DNA from: Syntrophaceae bacterium
GTDB taxonomy: Bacteria; Desulfobacterota; DTXE01
Assembly: GCA_012962595.1 (NCBI GenBank)
Contig: DTXE01000034.1
Coordinates: 1-7,892 of the forward strand
Length of the DNA: 7,892 nucleotides
Reading direction: 5' to 3'
How positions within the stretch are numbered: position 1 is the first letter of the stretch; every line of letters begins with the position of its first letter. The notes beneath the pieces were generated by a model that saw nothing but the letters and a program-made list of their open reading frames with translations, was not told the origin of the DNA and did no database searches. Shown piece after piece: positions 1 to 6,427 of the stretch. The translations under genes were made by a program, and so were the position numbers.

Positions 1-202
1 CCATTCAGGTTGGGCCATAAAATGAAGGTCCTAGGCTTGGAATCGGAAGGTCATCTATAGGTATCATTGTTAAAGTGCGAGAGGGCAGAAAGTAGGTTAT
101 GTTCCATTATGTGATCTTGAAGTAACATCTAAAACTGACAAAAATTATTGGCCCGTCAGGGAATAGGCTGTTTGGTTTGCGAACAGATAAAATTGAAACT
201 TG
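1..202. other. Intergenic stretch without a recognisable gene
   Basis: All six frames are broken by stops, and I recognise no domain. The longest open pieces are about 25-30 codons. One on the plus strand ends in GIIVKVREGRK before a stop near 93-95, and one on the minus strand covers about 1-100. Neither has a credible start with a ribosome binding site. A short inverted repeat CTGAC (135-139) / GTCAG (155-159) is present but weak. The stretch may be the decayed end of an upstream gene or cassette; I see nothing firmer. Confidence 0.4.
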
Positions 203-279
203 GCCTAACATTCACTGGAACTGACTGCGTACCCGGTCGCTTCGCTTTGGGGTACGCAGTATCAGCTTTACCGTTATGT
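203..279 (+). other. attC-like integron recombination site (candidate)
   Basis: The element begins with GCCTAAC (203-209), which fits the attC R'' consensus RYYYAAC. It ends with GTTATGT (273-279), which resembles the R' core GTTRRRY with one mismatch (T at the second R). Between them lies a perfect 11-bp inverted repeat, ACTGCGTACCC (224-234) and GGGTACGCAGT (250-260), around a 15-nt loop. Pairing can continue outward: CTGA (221-224) pairs with TCAG (261-264) if the TA at 260-261 is partly bulged, and GGAA (217-220) can pair with the TT and CC of the following CTTTACC if a few bases stay unpaired. A folded arm with extrahelical bases, flanked by simple R boxes, is the hallmark of attC. The 77-bp length is within the usual attC range. 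No integrase gene and no second attC are visible. An isolated palindromic repeat of the REP or MITE kind is the main alternative. It is unlikely to be a terminator because no T tract follows. Confidence 0.5.
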
Positions 280-287
280 GCCATCAT

Positions 288-292
288 AAGGA
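288..292 (+). promoter_or_regulatory. Ribosome binding site of the DUF4258 gene
   Basis: AAGGA lies 8 nt before the ATG at 301 and supports that start. It sits just 3' of the attC-like element, as in an integron cassette whose open reading frame begins a few bases after the recombination core. Confidence 0.6.
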
Positions 293-300
293 CATAATTT

Positions 301-540
301 ATGTCAATAGAGAGGATCTATGAGGATATTAATTCTGAACGGATTACTTTTGGCCCCCATTTGATTCAGCGAATGTGGGAGAATAGCATATCAATCGATC
401 AAGTTTTAGACACAATTCTAACTGGCAAAGATGAACGTTCCCATGGTAAATTCAGTAAATTTACAATTTCTAAGGGTGATATTGTGGTCGTAGTAAAGGA
501 TTGTAATCCGGCATTTATTATTACAGCGAATAGGAGGTGA
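301..540 (+). CDS. DUF4258 domain protein, candidate toxin of a toxin-antitoxin pair
   Basis: A 79-residue protein that I assign to the DUF4258 family (small, single-domain, soluble). The family pattern is visible: a conserved histidine followed by an RM pair in GPHLIQRMWE (H20, R24, M25), a helix continuing into SIDQVLDTILTGK, then beta-strand material (FTISKGDIVVVVKD) ending in FIITANRR. No signal peptide or membrane segment is present. DUF4258 genes are frequently found directly upstream of YgiT/MqsA-type zinc-finger genes, which is exactly the arrangement here, and such pairs are treated as putative toxin-antitoxin systems. Its biochemical activity is not established, and calling this gene the toxin is inference from size and order. 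The stop codon (538-540) lies inside the ribosome binding site of the next gene, so the two are translationally coupled. The ATG is supported by AAGGA upstream. Confidence 0.8.
   Translation: MSIERIYEDINSERITFGPHLIQRMWENSISIDQVLDTILTGKDERSHGKFSKFTISKGDIVVVVKDCNPAFIITANRR
532..540 (+). promoter_or_regulatory. Strong Shine-Dalgarno deciding the start of the zinc-finger gene
   Basis: AGGAGGTGA is a near-complete match to the 16S rRNA tail complement and ends 5 nt before the ATG at 546. It rules against the in-frame GTG at 537, which lies inside the motif. The same 10-mer TAGGAGGTGA recurs at 871-880 before the hicB relic. Confidence 0.75.
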
Positions 541-545
541 TTATT

Positions 546-830
546 ATGCAGTGCCCAAATGGCTGTCCATCCCCAATGGAGGAAAGGAAGGAAGAAAAGA
601 TCTTCCATCGTAACGGCAAGCCCATCGTTATTTCGGACTTGATTATGTATGTGTGCCCAGACTGTGGGCAAGAATCAATGCCTTTGTCATCGGCAAGAAT
701 TGTAGAGGATATCTTAAATGGAAAAGTCAAGCCATCCGGCAAGTTTACCGCCGAGTTGTATGAAGTTAGTTTAGCCGATTTATGGGATAAACAAAATAGG
801 TTCGGATTATCTCCAATTTTGGAGGGATAA
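546..830 (+). CDS. YgiT/MqsA-type zinc-finger protein, candidate antitoxin
   Basis: A 94-residue protein when started at the ATG at 546, which has a strong ribosome binding site. The upstream in-frame GTG at 537 would lie inside that site. It has a YgiT-type zinc finger: a cysteine pair at C3 and C7 (CPNGC) and a second at C37 and C40 (CPDCG), separated by a strand-rich segment, as in the N-terminal half of MqsA. Note the CX3C spacing of the first pair instead of the commoner CX2C. The E. coli MqsA C-terminal helix-turn-helix is absent. The protein instead ends after a short tail containing AELYEVSLADLW, so this is the short zinc-finger-only form. Pairing with the upstream DUF4258 gene suggests an antitoxin. 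Whether it binds its own promoter, without an HTH, cannot be judged. The annotated end includes the TAA stop. Confidence 0.8.
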   Translation: MQCPNGCPSPMEERKEEKIFHRNGKPIVISDLIMYVCPDCGQESMPLSSARIVEDILNGKVKPSGKFTAELYEVSLADLWDKQNRFGLSPILEG

Positions 831-889
831 ACGAACTTCAGTTCGATTATCTTAAGTAGTTGCCATTGACTAGGAGGTGATCATAGTAG

Positions 890-1031
890 ATGAAATTTCC
901 TTTGACAGATTACATTAATTCCGCTTTGGCATAGGATTCTTGTAGGGCTTAAGTTGGGACATCGCCTTCCAGTAATTAATGGAATAAGTCTTAATAGGAA
1001 ACCCTATCGGGAGTTAGTGGTCGCCATGTAA
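890..1031 (+). pseudogene. hicB: hicB-type antitoxin relic, internally deleted and frameshifted
   Basis: Two separated pieces of one HicB-family protein can be read. From the ATG at 890, preceded by AGGAGGTGA at 872-880, the frame gives MKFPLTDYINSALA and then hits TAG at 932-934. In another frame, 936-1028 gives ILVGLKLGHRLPV, then INGISLNRKPYRELVVAM, and ends at TAA 1029-1031. The first piece matches the N-terminus, and the second the C-terminal part, of HicB antitoxins of the MKFPLTDYI type. The middle, about 40-45 residues by my recollection of the family, is missing, with the scar near 929-936. The length lost is not a multiple of three, so no functional HicB can be made. The upstream ribosome binding site is still intact, which suggests that decay is fairly recent. 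Confidence 0.75.
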
Positions 1032-1119
1032 GCGAAGAGATTTTACTCGTGGGTTGCGTAAACTTGGATTTGACGGTCCTTTTGTTGGCAGGAGACATCA
1101 TTTTATGATATATAAAATT
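1018..1119 (+). pseudogene. hicA: hicA-type toxin relic, truncated at both ends
   Basis: The frame gives SPCKRRDFTRGLRKLGFDG, then PFVGRRHHFMIYK. This is the N-terminal half of a HicA (YcfA-like) mRNA-interferase toxin, including the histidine region (RHHFM) where the family has its catalytic histidine. No start codon is available: an in-frame TAG lies at 1015-1017 and the next ATG is at 1105. After about 1119 the frame stays open to TGA 1174-1176, but the residues no longer look like HicA. The usual second half (the IPNPH region and the C-terminal helix) is gone. About 33 of the usual 70-80 residues remain. It overlaps the end of the hicB relic, as expected for the hicB-hicA order. Confidence 0.75.
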
Positions 1120-1150
1120 GAATTTGGAAACCTGAAGCCATTGCCACTGC

Positions 1151-1188
1151 CTCTCGCCACTCTCATGGGCAGATGAGGTAAGTGAGAG
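1151..1188 (+). other. Imperfect hairpin in the ribBA leader
   Basis: The left arm at 1151-1166 (CTCTCGCCACTCTCAT) and right arm at 1173-1188 (ATGAGGTAAGTGAGAG) can form an outer 7-bp stem including one G.U pair, a 3x3 internal loop, then a G.U pair plus a 5-bp stem closed by the loop GGGCAG. It ends 15 nt before the ribosome binding site of ribBA. No T run follows, so it is not an intrinsic terminator. A role as a 5'-UTR structure is possible but unproven. Confidence 0.35.
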
Positions 1189-1203
1189 AAGGGGCTCTTA
1201 GAT

Positions 1204-1208
1204 GGAGG
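1204..1208 (+). promoter_or_regulatory. Ribosome binding site of ribBA
   Basis: GGAGG lies 7 nt before the ATG at 1216 and fixes the ribBA start. Confidence 0.75.
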
Positions 1209-1215
1209 TGTAAAT

Positions 1216-2418
1216 ATGGCTATTGCTAGCATAGAAGAGGCCATAGCGGATATTCGGAATGGTAACATGGTGATTCTTGTGGATGATGAGGACCGTGAGA
1301 ATGAAGGCGATCTCACTATGGCTGCAGAGAAGGTAACCCCTGAGGCCATAAACTTTATGGCCAAATATGGGAGGGGTCTTATATGTTTATCATTAACCCC
1401 TGAAAGGGTTGATGAGCTCAGGCTCCCCATGATGGTATCCCAAAATACCTCACGGTTTCAAACCGCCTTTACCGTATCCATAGAAGCCAGAAGAGGAGTT
1501 ACCACTGGAATATCTGCCTATGACCGGGCCACTACCATCTTGACCGCTATTGCCGATGAAACTAAGCCTGAGGACTTGGTAAGCCCTGGTCACATCTTTC
1601 CATTGAGGGCAAGGAAAGGGGGGGTTTTGGTAAGGGCAGGTCAAACAGAGGGATCGGTGGATCTTGCAAGGCTGGCTGGATTTAAGCCTGCTGGAGTAAT
1701 TTGTGAGATCATGAAAGACGATGGTACCATGGCAAGAATGCCTGATCTGGAGGTCTTTGCCCAAAGGCATGGGCTAAAGATTGTTACCGTGGCAGATTTG
1801 ATAAGGTACCGACTGACCAATGAATGTTTTGTTCATCAGGCAGCTAATACCGTCCTTCCTACGCCATATGGGACATTTAAGGCCATAGCCTATGTAAATG
1901 ATATTGATGATAACCAACACTTGGCCCTTGTTAAAGGAGAAATATCCTCCAAGGAGCCGGTTTTAGTTCGCGTCCACTCAGAATGTCTTACAGGTGACGT
2001 TTTTGGTTCCTTGAGGTGTGACTGTGGTGAACAACTGAAAACTGCCTTGAAGATGATAGAGGAGGAAGGAAAAGGCATTGTTCTCTATATACACCAAGAA
2101 GGAAGAGGCATTGGGTTGGTCAATAAGCTGAAGGCTTATGCCCTTCAGGATGAAGGTAAAGATACGGTAGAGGCCAATGAGGCCTTGGGGTTTAAACCTG
2201 ATCTGAGAGATTACGGAATAGGGGCCCAGATCTTAGTGGATTTAGGGGTAAGGAACATGCGGCTTATGACTAATAACCCCAAAAAGATTGTAGGATTAGA
2301 AGGGTATGGATTAAAGGTGGTGGAAAGGGTTCCTATTGAAATACCACCTACTAAGGAGAACATAAGATATCTCAGAACCAAATGCCTCAAGATGGGTCAC
2401 ATCTTAAATATCAGGTAA
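1216..2418 (+). CDS. ribBA: RibBA: DHBP synthase / GTP cyclohydrolase II
   Basis: A 400-residue bifunctional cytoplasmic enzyme that starts both branches of riboflavin synthesis. Residues 1 to about 200 are 3,4-dihydroxy-2-butanone 4-phosphate synthase (from ribulose 5-phosphate): the acidic metal-binding loop [10 protein letters not shown] at 23-32, GRGLICL at 52-58, TGISAYDR at 97-104, and SPGHIFPL at 123-130. Residues from about 205 are GTP cyclohydrolase II: the zinc ligands C257, C268 and C270 in the CX10CXC pattern, QEGRGIGL at 294-301, RDYGIG at 331-336 with the candidate catalytic arginine, and TNNPKK at 352-357. Both active sites look complete, so I expect both activities. The length is normal for RibBA. 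GGAGG at 1204-1208 supports the start. It is the first intact gene of the operon, with ribH 37 nt downstream. The usual partners ribD and ribE are not visible; decayed hicBA lies where I would look for them. Confidence 0.97.
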   Translation: MAIASIEEAIADIRNGNMVILVDDEDRENEGDLTMAAEKVTPEAINFMAKYGRGLICLSLTPERVDELRLPMMVSQNTSRFQTAFTVSIEARRGVTTGISAYDRATTILTAIADETKPEDLVSPGHIFPLRARKGGVLVRAGQTEGSVDLARLAGFKPAGVICEIMKDDGTMARMPDLEVFAQRHGLKIVTVADLIRYRLTNECFVHQAANTVLPTPYGTFKAIAYVNDIDDNQHLALVKGEISSKEPVLVRVHSECLTGDVFGSLRCDCGEQLKTALKMIEEEGKGIVLYIHQEGRGIGLVNKLKAYALQDEGKDTVEANEALGFKPDLRDYGIGAQILVDLGVRNMRLMTNNPKKIVGLEGYGLKVVERVPIEIPPTKENIRYLRTKCLKMGHILNIR

Positions 2419-2455
2419 TATCTAATCAAGAGGGGCTAAATTCAGGGGTTGGATA

Positions 2456-2920
2456 ATGGTTAAAGTTATAGAAGGTAAGATATCAGGACAGGGGCTCAAA
2501 TTTGCCTTAGTGGTTAGCCGATTCAACGATTTTATTTCTGATCGACTCCTCCAAGGAGCCTTGGATGCCTTGTTAAGACACGGTGCAAAGGAGGCAGATA
2601 TCCAGGTGGTCAAGGTACCAGGGTCCTTTGAAATACCTATGGTAGCCAGAAGACTGGCTTTAAGTAAAAAATACCATGCGGTTATCTGTCTTGGTGCTAT
2701 AATCCGTGGGGCAACTCCGCACTTCCAATATATATGCTCAGAGGTTTCCAAGGGTGTGGCAACTATAGGGTTAGAAACTGGCATACCTACTATCTTCGGA
2801 GTAATCACCGCAGACACTCTGGAGCAAGCTATTGAGAGGGCGGGCACCAAGTCTGGAAATAAAGGTTGGAATGCAGCCATAGCCGCCATGGAAATGATCA
2901 ATCTCATTAAACAGCTTTAG
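2456..2920 (+). CDS. ribH: RibH: 6,7-dimethyl-8-ribityllumazine synthase
   Basis: A 154-residue lumazine synthase. It condenses 3,4-dihydroxy-2-butanone 4-phosphate (the product of the RibB half of RibBA) with 5-amino-6-ribitylamino-uracil, the penultimate step of riboflavin synthesis. Family members assemble as pentamers or 60-subunit capsids. Visible motifs are SRFND at 21-25 (substrate-binding region), VPGSFEIP at 54-61, [11 protein letters not shown] at 80-90 with the conserved histidine H89, and [12 protein letters not shown] at 114-125 followed by [12 protein letters not shown]. The length is typical. The start at 2456 has AGGGG at 2444-2448. Its TAG stop is immediately followed by the ATG of the next gene with no spacer, so translation is probably coupled. 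Confidence 0.97.
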   Translation: MVKVIEGKISGQGLKFALVVSRFNDFISDRLLQGALDALLRHGAKEADIQVVKVPGSFEIPMVARRLALSKKYHAVICLGAIIRGATPHFQYICSEVSKGVATIGLETGIPTIFGVITADTLEQAIERAGTKSGNKGWNAAIAAMEMINLIKQL

Positions 2921-3310
2921 ATGAGCAGGCGAAAGTCAAGGGAATTAGCCCTTCAGGTTCTCTATCAGATTGATATAACCCACCTCACCCCTCAAGAGGC
3001 ATTTACTCTATTCTGCCAATCATTTAAGATGTCAGAAGGCTTGAGGCCTTTCTCAATGAGATTAATAGAGGGAGTTTGTAAACACAAAGAAGAGGTAGAT
3101 AGTTTAATTCAAAATCATTCAGAACACTGGCATTTAGACAGGATGTCGGTGGTTGATAGGAATATCCTCAGAATGGGGATTTTTGAGATCATCTATTGCC
3201 AAGATATACCACCGAAGGTCACAATTAATGAAGCGGTAGAGTTAGCAAAGAAGTATGGTTCAGAAGATTCAGGGGCCTTTGTTAATGGGATATTAGACAA
3301 TATTCATTTA
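2921..3310 (+). other. nusB: NusB part of the fusion
   Basis: Residues 1-130 of the fused frame carry the whole all-helical NusB fold: the basic N-terminus [14 protein letters not shown] (3-16), the central [14 protein letters not shown] (77-90), then [18 protein letters not shown] (96-113) and FVNGILDNI (120-128), which is normally the last helix of NusB. Nothing is missing relative to the stand-alone protein. NusB works in the NusA/B/E/G antitermination complex on rRNA operons. The start ATG directly follows the ribH stop and has no clear ribosome binding site of its own, so it relies on coupling to ribH. Confidence 0.9.
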
Positions 3311-5848
3311 ACTGTATATAAAAAGCAGACACCAGCTATGAGTGTAACCACTGACCACGCTATGCCTACAAAATATGATTTTAAAATGATTGAAAGAAAA
3401 TGGCAGAGCTTTTGGGAAAAAAATGGTGTGTTTCGGGCTAAAGAAGACCCTTCTAGAGCGAAATATTATGTCTTGGAGATGTTCCCCTACCCTTCAGGCA
3501 AGATTCATATGGGGCATGTGAGGAACTATACCATAGGGGATGTAGTGGCTAGGTATAAAATGATGCGAGGTTACAACGTGCTCCATCCTATGGGTTGGGA
3601 TGCCTTTGGTATGCCAGCAGAGAATGCCGCTATAAGTGGAGGGATTCATCCTGCAAAATGGACCATGGATAACATAAATTATATGAGAAACCAGCTTAAG
3701 GCCATGGGTTTCAGTTATGACTGGGAGAGAGAGATTTCCACCTGCGACCCTTCTTATTATAAGTGGGAACAACTGTTCTTTATAAAGATGTTTGAGAAGG
3801 GTCTAGTATATAAAAAGAAGGGTACCGTGAACTGGTGTGAGAGTTGTGAGACGGTTCTGGCTAACGAGCAGGTTTCCGCCTCAGGCAGATGCTGGCGGTG
3901 TGAGTCCCTAGTTACTCAGAGGGAGCTAGATCAATGGTTTTTTAAGATTACGGACTATACTGAGGAACTTCTGGAGTATTGTGACAAATTGCCAGGTTGG
4001 CCGGAACGTGTCCTTGTCATGCAGAGAAACTGGATTGGCAGGAGCGAGGGCTGTGAGATACACTTTCCTCTGGAAAATTCTGATACCTACATAAAGGTAT
4101 TCACCACTAGGCAGGATACGGTATTTGGTGCCACCTTTCTCTCCTTGGCACCCGAACATCCTTTTGTTTTGGAGCTTTCAAAGGGAACCCCACAGGAATC
4201 CGAGGTCAGGGAGTTTATAGAGAAGGTAAAAAGGGAAGAGGTGGCTAGGAGGGCCAATCAATGTACTGAAAAGGAAGGGGTTTTTATCGGTGCCTATTGC
4301 ATAAATCCCCTGACCAATAAGCGGATTCCTATATACGCTGCAAATTTTGTGCTTATGGAGTATGGGACAGGTGCCATCATGGCAGTTCCTGCTCATGATC
4401 AGAGAGACTTCGAATTTGCCAAAAAATATAATATCCCCATTCAAGTGGTGGTTCAACCACCTGGAAAGACCTTAAATCCCGATACCATGGAAGGGGCATA
4501 CGTAGATGAAGGCATTCTAATAAATTCTGGGCAATTTTCTGGCATGGAAAGCGTAAAGGCCAGAGAAGCCATAGCAGAAAAGCTCAAATCCATTAATATG
4601 GGAGGGAAAGAGGTAGGCTACAAGCTCAGGGATTGGGGCATTTCACGTCAGAGATATTGGGGGGTTCCTATACCTATTGTATATTGCGATAAGTGTGGCA
4701 CCGTGCCTGTACCTTTAAATGATTTGCCTGTATTGCTACCTATGGATGTTGAGGTGACAGGTTTTGGTGGTTCTCCCTTAGCAAATGTTCCTGATTTTGT
4801 TAATACCACCTGTCCGAACTGTAAAAGTGCTGCCAAGAGGGAGGTAGAAACCATGGATACCTTTGTAGACTCCTCCTGGTATTTCGCTCGATATACCTGC
4901 CCAGATAGTGATAAGGTACCTCTGGATGAGGATAAAATAGCTTACTGGATGCCTGTGGATCAATATATAGGCGGTATCGAACATGCCATTCTCCATCTAC
5001 TCTATGCCCGATTCTTTACCAAGGTCTTAAGGGATCTGGGATGGATGAAGTGGGATGAACCCTTCACCAACCTTTTAACTCAAGGTATGGTTCTTAAAGA
5101 CGGAGCCAAGATGTCCAAATCTAAAGGAAATGTAGTGGACCCTGATGAAATGATTGCTAAATACGGGGCGGATACCGTGAGGGTATTCTGCCTATTTGCT
5201 TCTCCACCTGAAAGAGATTTGGATTGGACAGATGCAGGCGTGGAAGGCTCACATAGATTCTTAAACAGGGTTTGGCGCTTAGTAATGGATGCTAGCACTC
5301 ACATATCACATGTGAAATCCTATGCGGGGGATAGTTTGTTAGAAGGTCCTTTAAGAAGTCTTCATCGGAAGACCCATCAGACCATAAAAAAGGTGACCGA
5401 AGATATTGAGGAGCGATTCCACTTCAATACCGCGGTAGCCTCCCTTATGGAACTCTTAAATGACATCCATACCTTCAGGACTGAAGCAAAAGGGGATACC
5501 CTTTCCCTTTCTGTTTTGCGCGAGGCCATTGAAAACTTAGTGATTCTCCTCTCTCCAATGGCCCCTCACATCTGTGAGGAACTCTGGGAAAGATTGGGCC
5601 ATAAAGAGTGCATTATTCGCAGCCCCTGGCCTGAGTTTGATGAAGAGGCCATAAAAGAGGAAACTAAGGTAGTGGTTATCCAGATTAATGGGAAGGTCAG
5701 GGCAAAAATTTCTGTAAATGCCCATGCCGATGATGAGGAGATCAAAGATAAGGCACTAAGCTTTGAGAGAATTAAGTCCCTTATCCAGGATAAGCCTATA
5801 AAAAAGGTGTTCGTGGTTCAAAAAAAATTGGTCAATATTGTGGTTTAG
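2921..5848 (+). CDS. nusB-leuS: NusB-LeuRS fusion: antitermination factor joined to leucyl-tRNA synthetase
   Basis: A single uninterrupted 975-codon frame. Residues 1 to about 130 are a complete NusB (RNA-binding transcription antitermination factor, partner of NusE/S10 at boxA). Residues from about 148 are a complete class I leucyl-tRNA synthetase of about 828 residues, a normal length for the enzyme alone. In most bacteria these are two proteins, and here no stop codon separates them. Candidate separate LeuRS starts are ATG 3338 (residue 140) and ATG 3362 (residue 148). Neither has a Shine-Dalgarno sequence upstream, which favours a fused product, although an internal start cannot be excluded. 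The linker of about 15 residues ([19 protein letters not shown]) is short. A shift to the +1 frame would end NusB at TAA 3308-3310, close to where a free NusB would be expected to stop, so a one-base sequencing or assembly error at the junction is a real alternative. Confidence 0.85.
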   Translation: MSRRKSRELALQVLYQIDITHLTPQEAFTLFCQSFKMSEGLRPFSMRLIEGVCKHKEEVDSLIQNHSEHWHLDRMSVVDRNILRMGIFEIIYCQDIPPKVTINEAVELAKKYGSEDSGAFVNGILDNIHLTVYKKQTPAMSVTTDHAMPTKYDFKMIERKWQSFWEKNGVFRAKEDPSRAKYYVLEMFPYPSGKIHMGHVRNYTIGDVVARYKMMRGYNVLHPMGWDAFGMPAENAAISGGIHPAKWTMDNINYMRNQLKAMGFSYDWEREISTCDPSYYKWEQLFFIKMFEKGLVYKKKGTVNWCESCETVLANEQVSASGRCWRCESLVTQRELDQWFFKITDYTEELLEYCDKLPGWPERVLVMQRNWIGRSEGCEIHFPLENSDTYIKVFTTRQDTVFGATFLSLAPEHPFVLELSKGTPQESEVREFIEKVKREEVARRANQCTEKEGVFIGAYCINPLTNKRIPIYAANFVLMEYGTGAIMAVPAHDQRDFEFAKKYNIPIQVVVQPPGKTLNPDTMEGAYVDEGILINSGQFSGMESVKAREAIAEKLKSINMGGKEVGYKLRDWGISRQRYWGVPIPIVYCDKCGTVPVPLNDLPVLLPMDVEVTGFGGSPLANVPDFVNTTCPNCKSAAKREVETMDTFVDSSWYFARYTCPDSDKVPLDEDKIAYWMPVDQYIGGIEHAILHLLYARFFTKVLRDLGWMKWDEPFTNLLTQGMVLKDGAKMSKSKGNVVDPDEMIAKYGADTVRVFCLFASPPERDLDWTDAGVEGSHRFLNRVWRLVMDASTHISHVKSYAGDSLLEGPLRSLHRKTHQTIKKVTEDIEERFHFNTAVASLMELLNDIHTFRTEAKGDTLSLSVLREAIENLVILLSPMAPHICEELWERLGHKECIIRSPWPEFDEEAIKEETKVVVIQINGKVRAKISVNAHADDEEIKDKALSFERIKSLIQDKPIKKVFVVQKKLVNIVV
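3362..5848 (+). other. leuS: Leucyl-tRNA synthetase part of the fusion
   Basis: Charges tRNA-Leu with leucine. In fused numbering, the enzyme opens with [17 protein letters not shown] (149-165). The HIGH signature appears as HMGH (196-199). Zinc-finger-like cysteine pairs are C306/C309 with C324/C327. The CP1 editing domain includes TTRQDTVFG (395-403) and [15 protein letters not shown] (489-503), with the conserved editing aspartate D493. A second cysteine set is C589/C592 with C631/C634. KMSKS is at 730-734. A C-terminal anticodon-binding region ([13 protein letters not shown], 878-890) and a C-terminal domain ([11 protein letters not shown]) follow. All catalytic and proofreading elements look intact. 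Transcription ends in a 16-nt gap facing the convergent DUF1284 gene; I see no convincing terminator there. Confidence 0.95.
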
Positions 5849-5864
5849 TTATTCCACCTTTAGG

Positions 5865-6269
5865 TTAACTTATCCTTAACATCAGTTGAGACCAAAGAGG
5901 GTTCTTTTCGCAAGCCTCTTTCCAATCGCAATCACCACAATATAGTCTGGCCCAGTCTCCTGATATTTCAGGTAGCTTCTCTCTTATGTCTTTCCATCCT
6001 ACTTGGATTCCCTCCCTGATCTTTAATAGCTCAAGTGCCTTTAAGTCCATATCTCTTATTTTTTCATCTGCTCCTTCTTTATAGCAACATATACCATTCT
6101 TTAAATAGGGGCATATCATACAAACATCATCTGCCGCACCTGTAACTTCTATCTCCAGCTCCTCCTCAACCCTTTTGAGAAGGTTATGCAAATGGGCCAC
6201 AAAATTTTCACTATAGCCCTCTCCTCTAAAAAACTGAAGGCATATAAGATGATGCCCCCGAAATTTCAT
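5865..6269 (-). CDS. DUF1284 cysteine-rich protein of unknown function
   Basis: I assign this to the DUF1284 family from its opening MKFRGHHLICLQFFRGEGYS and overall plan. I chose the ATG at 6269 because that N-terminus fits the family and AGGGG lies 8 nt upstream; the product is 134 residues. A longer frame from TTG at 6320 would add 17 unrelated residues. Eight cysteines are visible: C10, then C50, C53, C61 and C62 (CMICPYLKNGICC), then C111, C114 and C120 (CGDCDWKEAC). The spacing suggests metal or iron-sulfur binding, but that is inference. The function is unknown. No signal peptide or membrane segment is present. The gene is convergent with leuS (16-nt gap) and divergent from lptE. It splits the leuS-lptE-holA cluster, so it is probably an independent transcription unit inserted there. 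Confidence 0.85.
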   Translation of the reverse strand: MKFRGHHLICLQFFRGEGYSENFVAHLHNLLKRVEEELEIEVTGAADDVCMICPYLKNGICCYKEGADEKIRDMDLKALELLKIREGIQVGWKDIREKLPEISGDWARLYCGDCDWKEACEKNPLWSQLMLRIS

Positions 6270-6277
6270 GTCAATAA

Positions 6278-6282
6278 CCCCT
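6278..6282 (-). promoter_or_regulatory. Ribosome binding site deciding the DUF1284 start
   Basis: On the minus strand AGGGG lies 8 nt before the ATG at 6269. It supports this start over the in-frame TTG at 6320. Confidence 0.55.
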
Positions 6283-6427
6283 GATTTTTCTAAAGTGCCT
6301 AGCTTTCCTCTGTTTGTCAAGCCCTATCTTACTGAAGTTTACTGAGCTGTATCTTAGAGGTAAACATTTCCTATTGTATTAAGCAATTTCTTTTGGTATC
6401 TATTGTTGAAAAGAGCAAACTTCATAT
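6283..6427. other. Divergent intergenic region between DUF1284 and lptE
   Basis: This should hold the promoters of both divergent genes. On the minus strand a perfect TTGACA (6320-6315) is present, but no good -10 follows at 16-18 bp. On the plus strand TTTACT (6338-6343) lies 17 bp before TAAACA (6361-6366), which is weak. I do not call either as a promoter. Confidence 0.3.

Larger units (their letters stand above)
831..1215 (+). other. Gap before ribBA: hicBA relics and leader
   Basis: This 385-base gap contains no intact gene. Its first 40 bases carry only a weak 5-bp hairpin (CGAAC at 832-836 with GTTCG at 841-845, loop TTCA), with no T run. Bases 871 to about 1119 are the hicB and hicA relics. 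The remainder is the leader of ribBA, including an imperfect hairpin at 1151-1188. A TATGAT at 1104-1109 could be a -10 element, but the matching -35 (TTTGTT, 1081-1086, 17-bp spacing) is poor, so I do not call a promoter. I see none of the conserved FMN-riboswitch blocks. Confidence 0.6.

Noticed and set aside
96..102. A second GTTATGT identical to the R'-like core at 273-279, which would suggest another cassette boundary.
   Set aside because: No R''-type box or folded arm lies upstream of it within the window, so a second attC is not supported.
1..300. Search for a CRISPR array or tandem repeats in the left end.
   Set aside because: No direct repeat with regular spacing is visible; the only structure is the single palindromic attC-like element.
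399..742. Minus-strand open frames across the DUF4258/zinc-finger pair.
   Set aside because: They are antisense shadows of the two plus-strand genes, which have family motifs and ribosome binding sites.
832..845. Hairpin CGAAC-TTCA-GTTCG just after the zinc-finger gene, possibly a terminator.
   Set aside because: The stem is only 5 bp and not GC-rich, and no T run follows.
5894..5921. Inverted repeat AAAGAGG / CCTCTTT near the end of leuS, as a possible bidirectional terminator.
   Set aside because: It has a 14-nt loop, no T tract on either side, and lies inside the DUF1284 coding sequence.
6315..6320. Perfect TTGACA on the minus strand upstream of the DUF1284 gene, as a -35 element.
   Set aside because: No sequence close to TATAAT occurs at 16-18 bp downstream, so a promoter call would rest on one hexamer.
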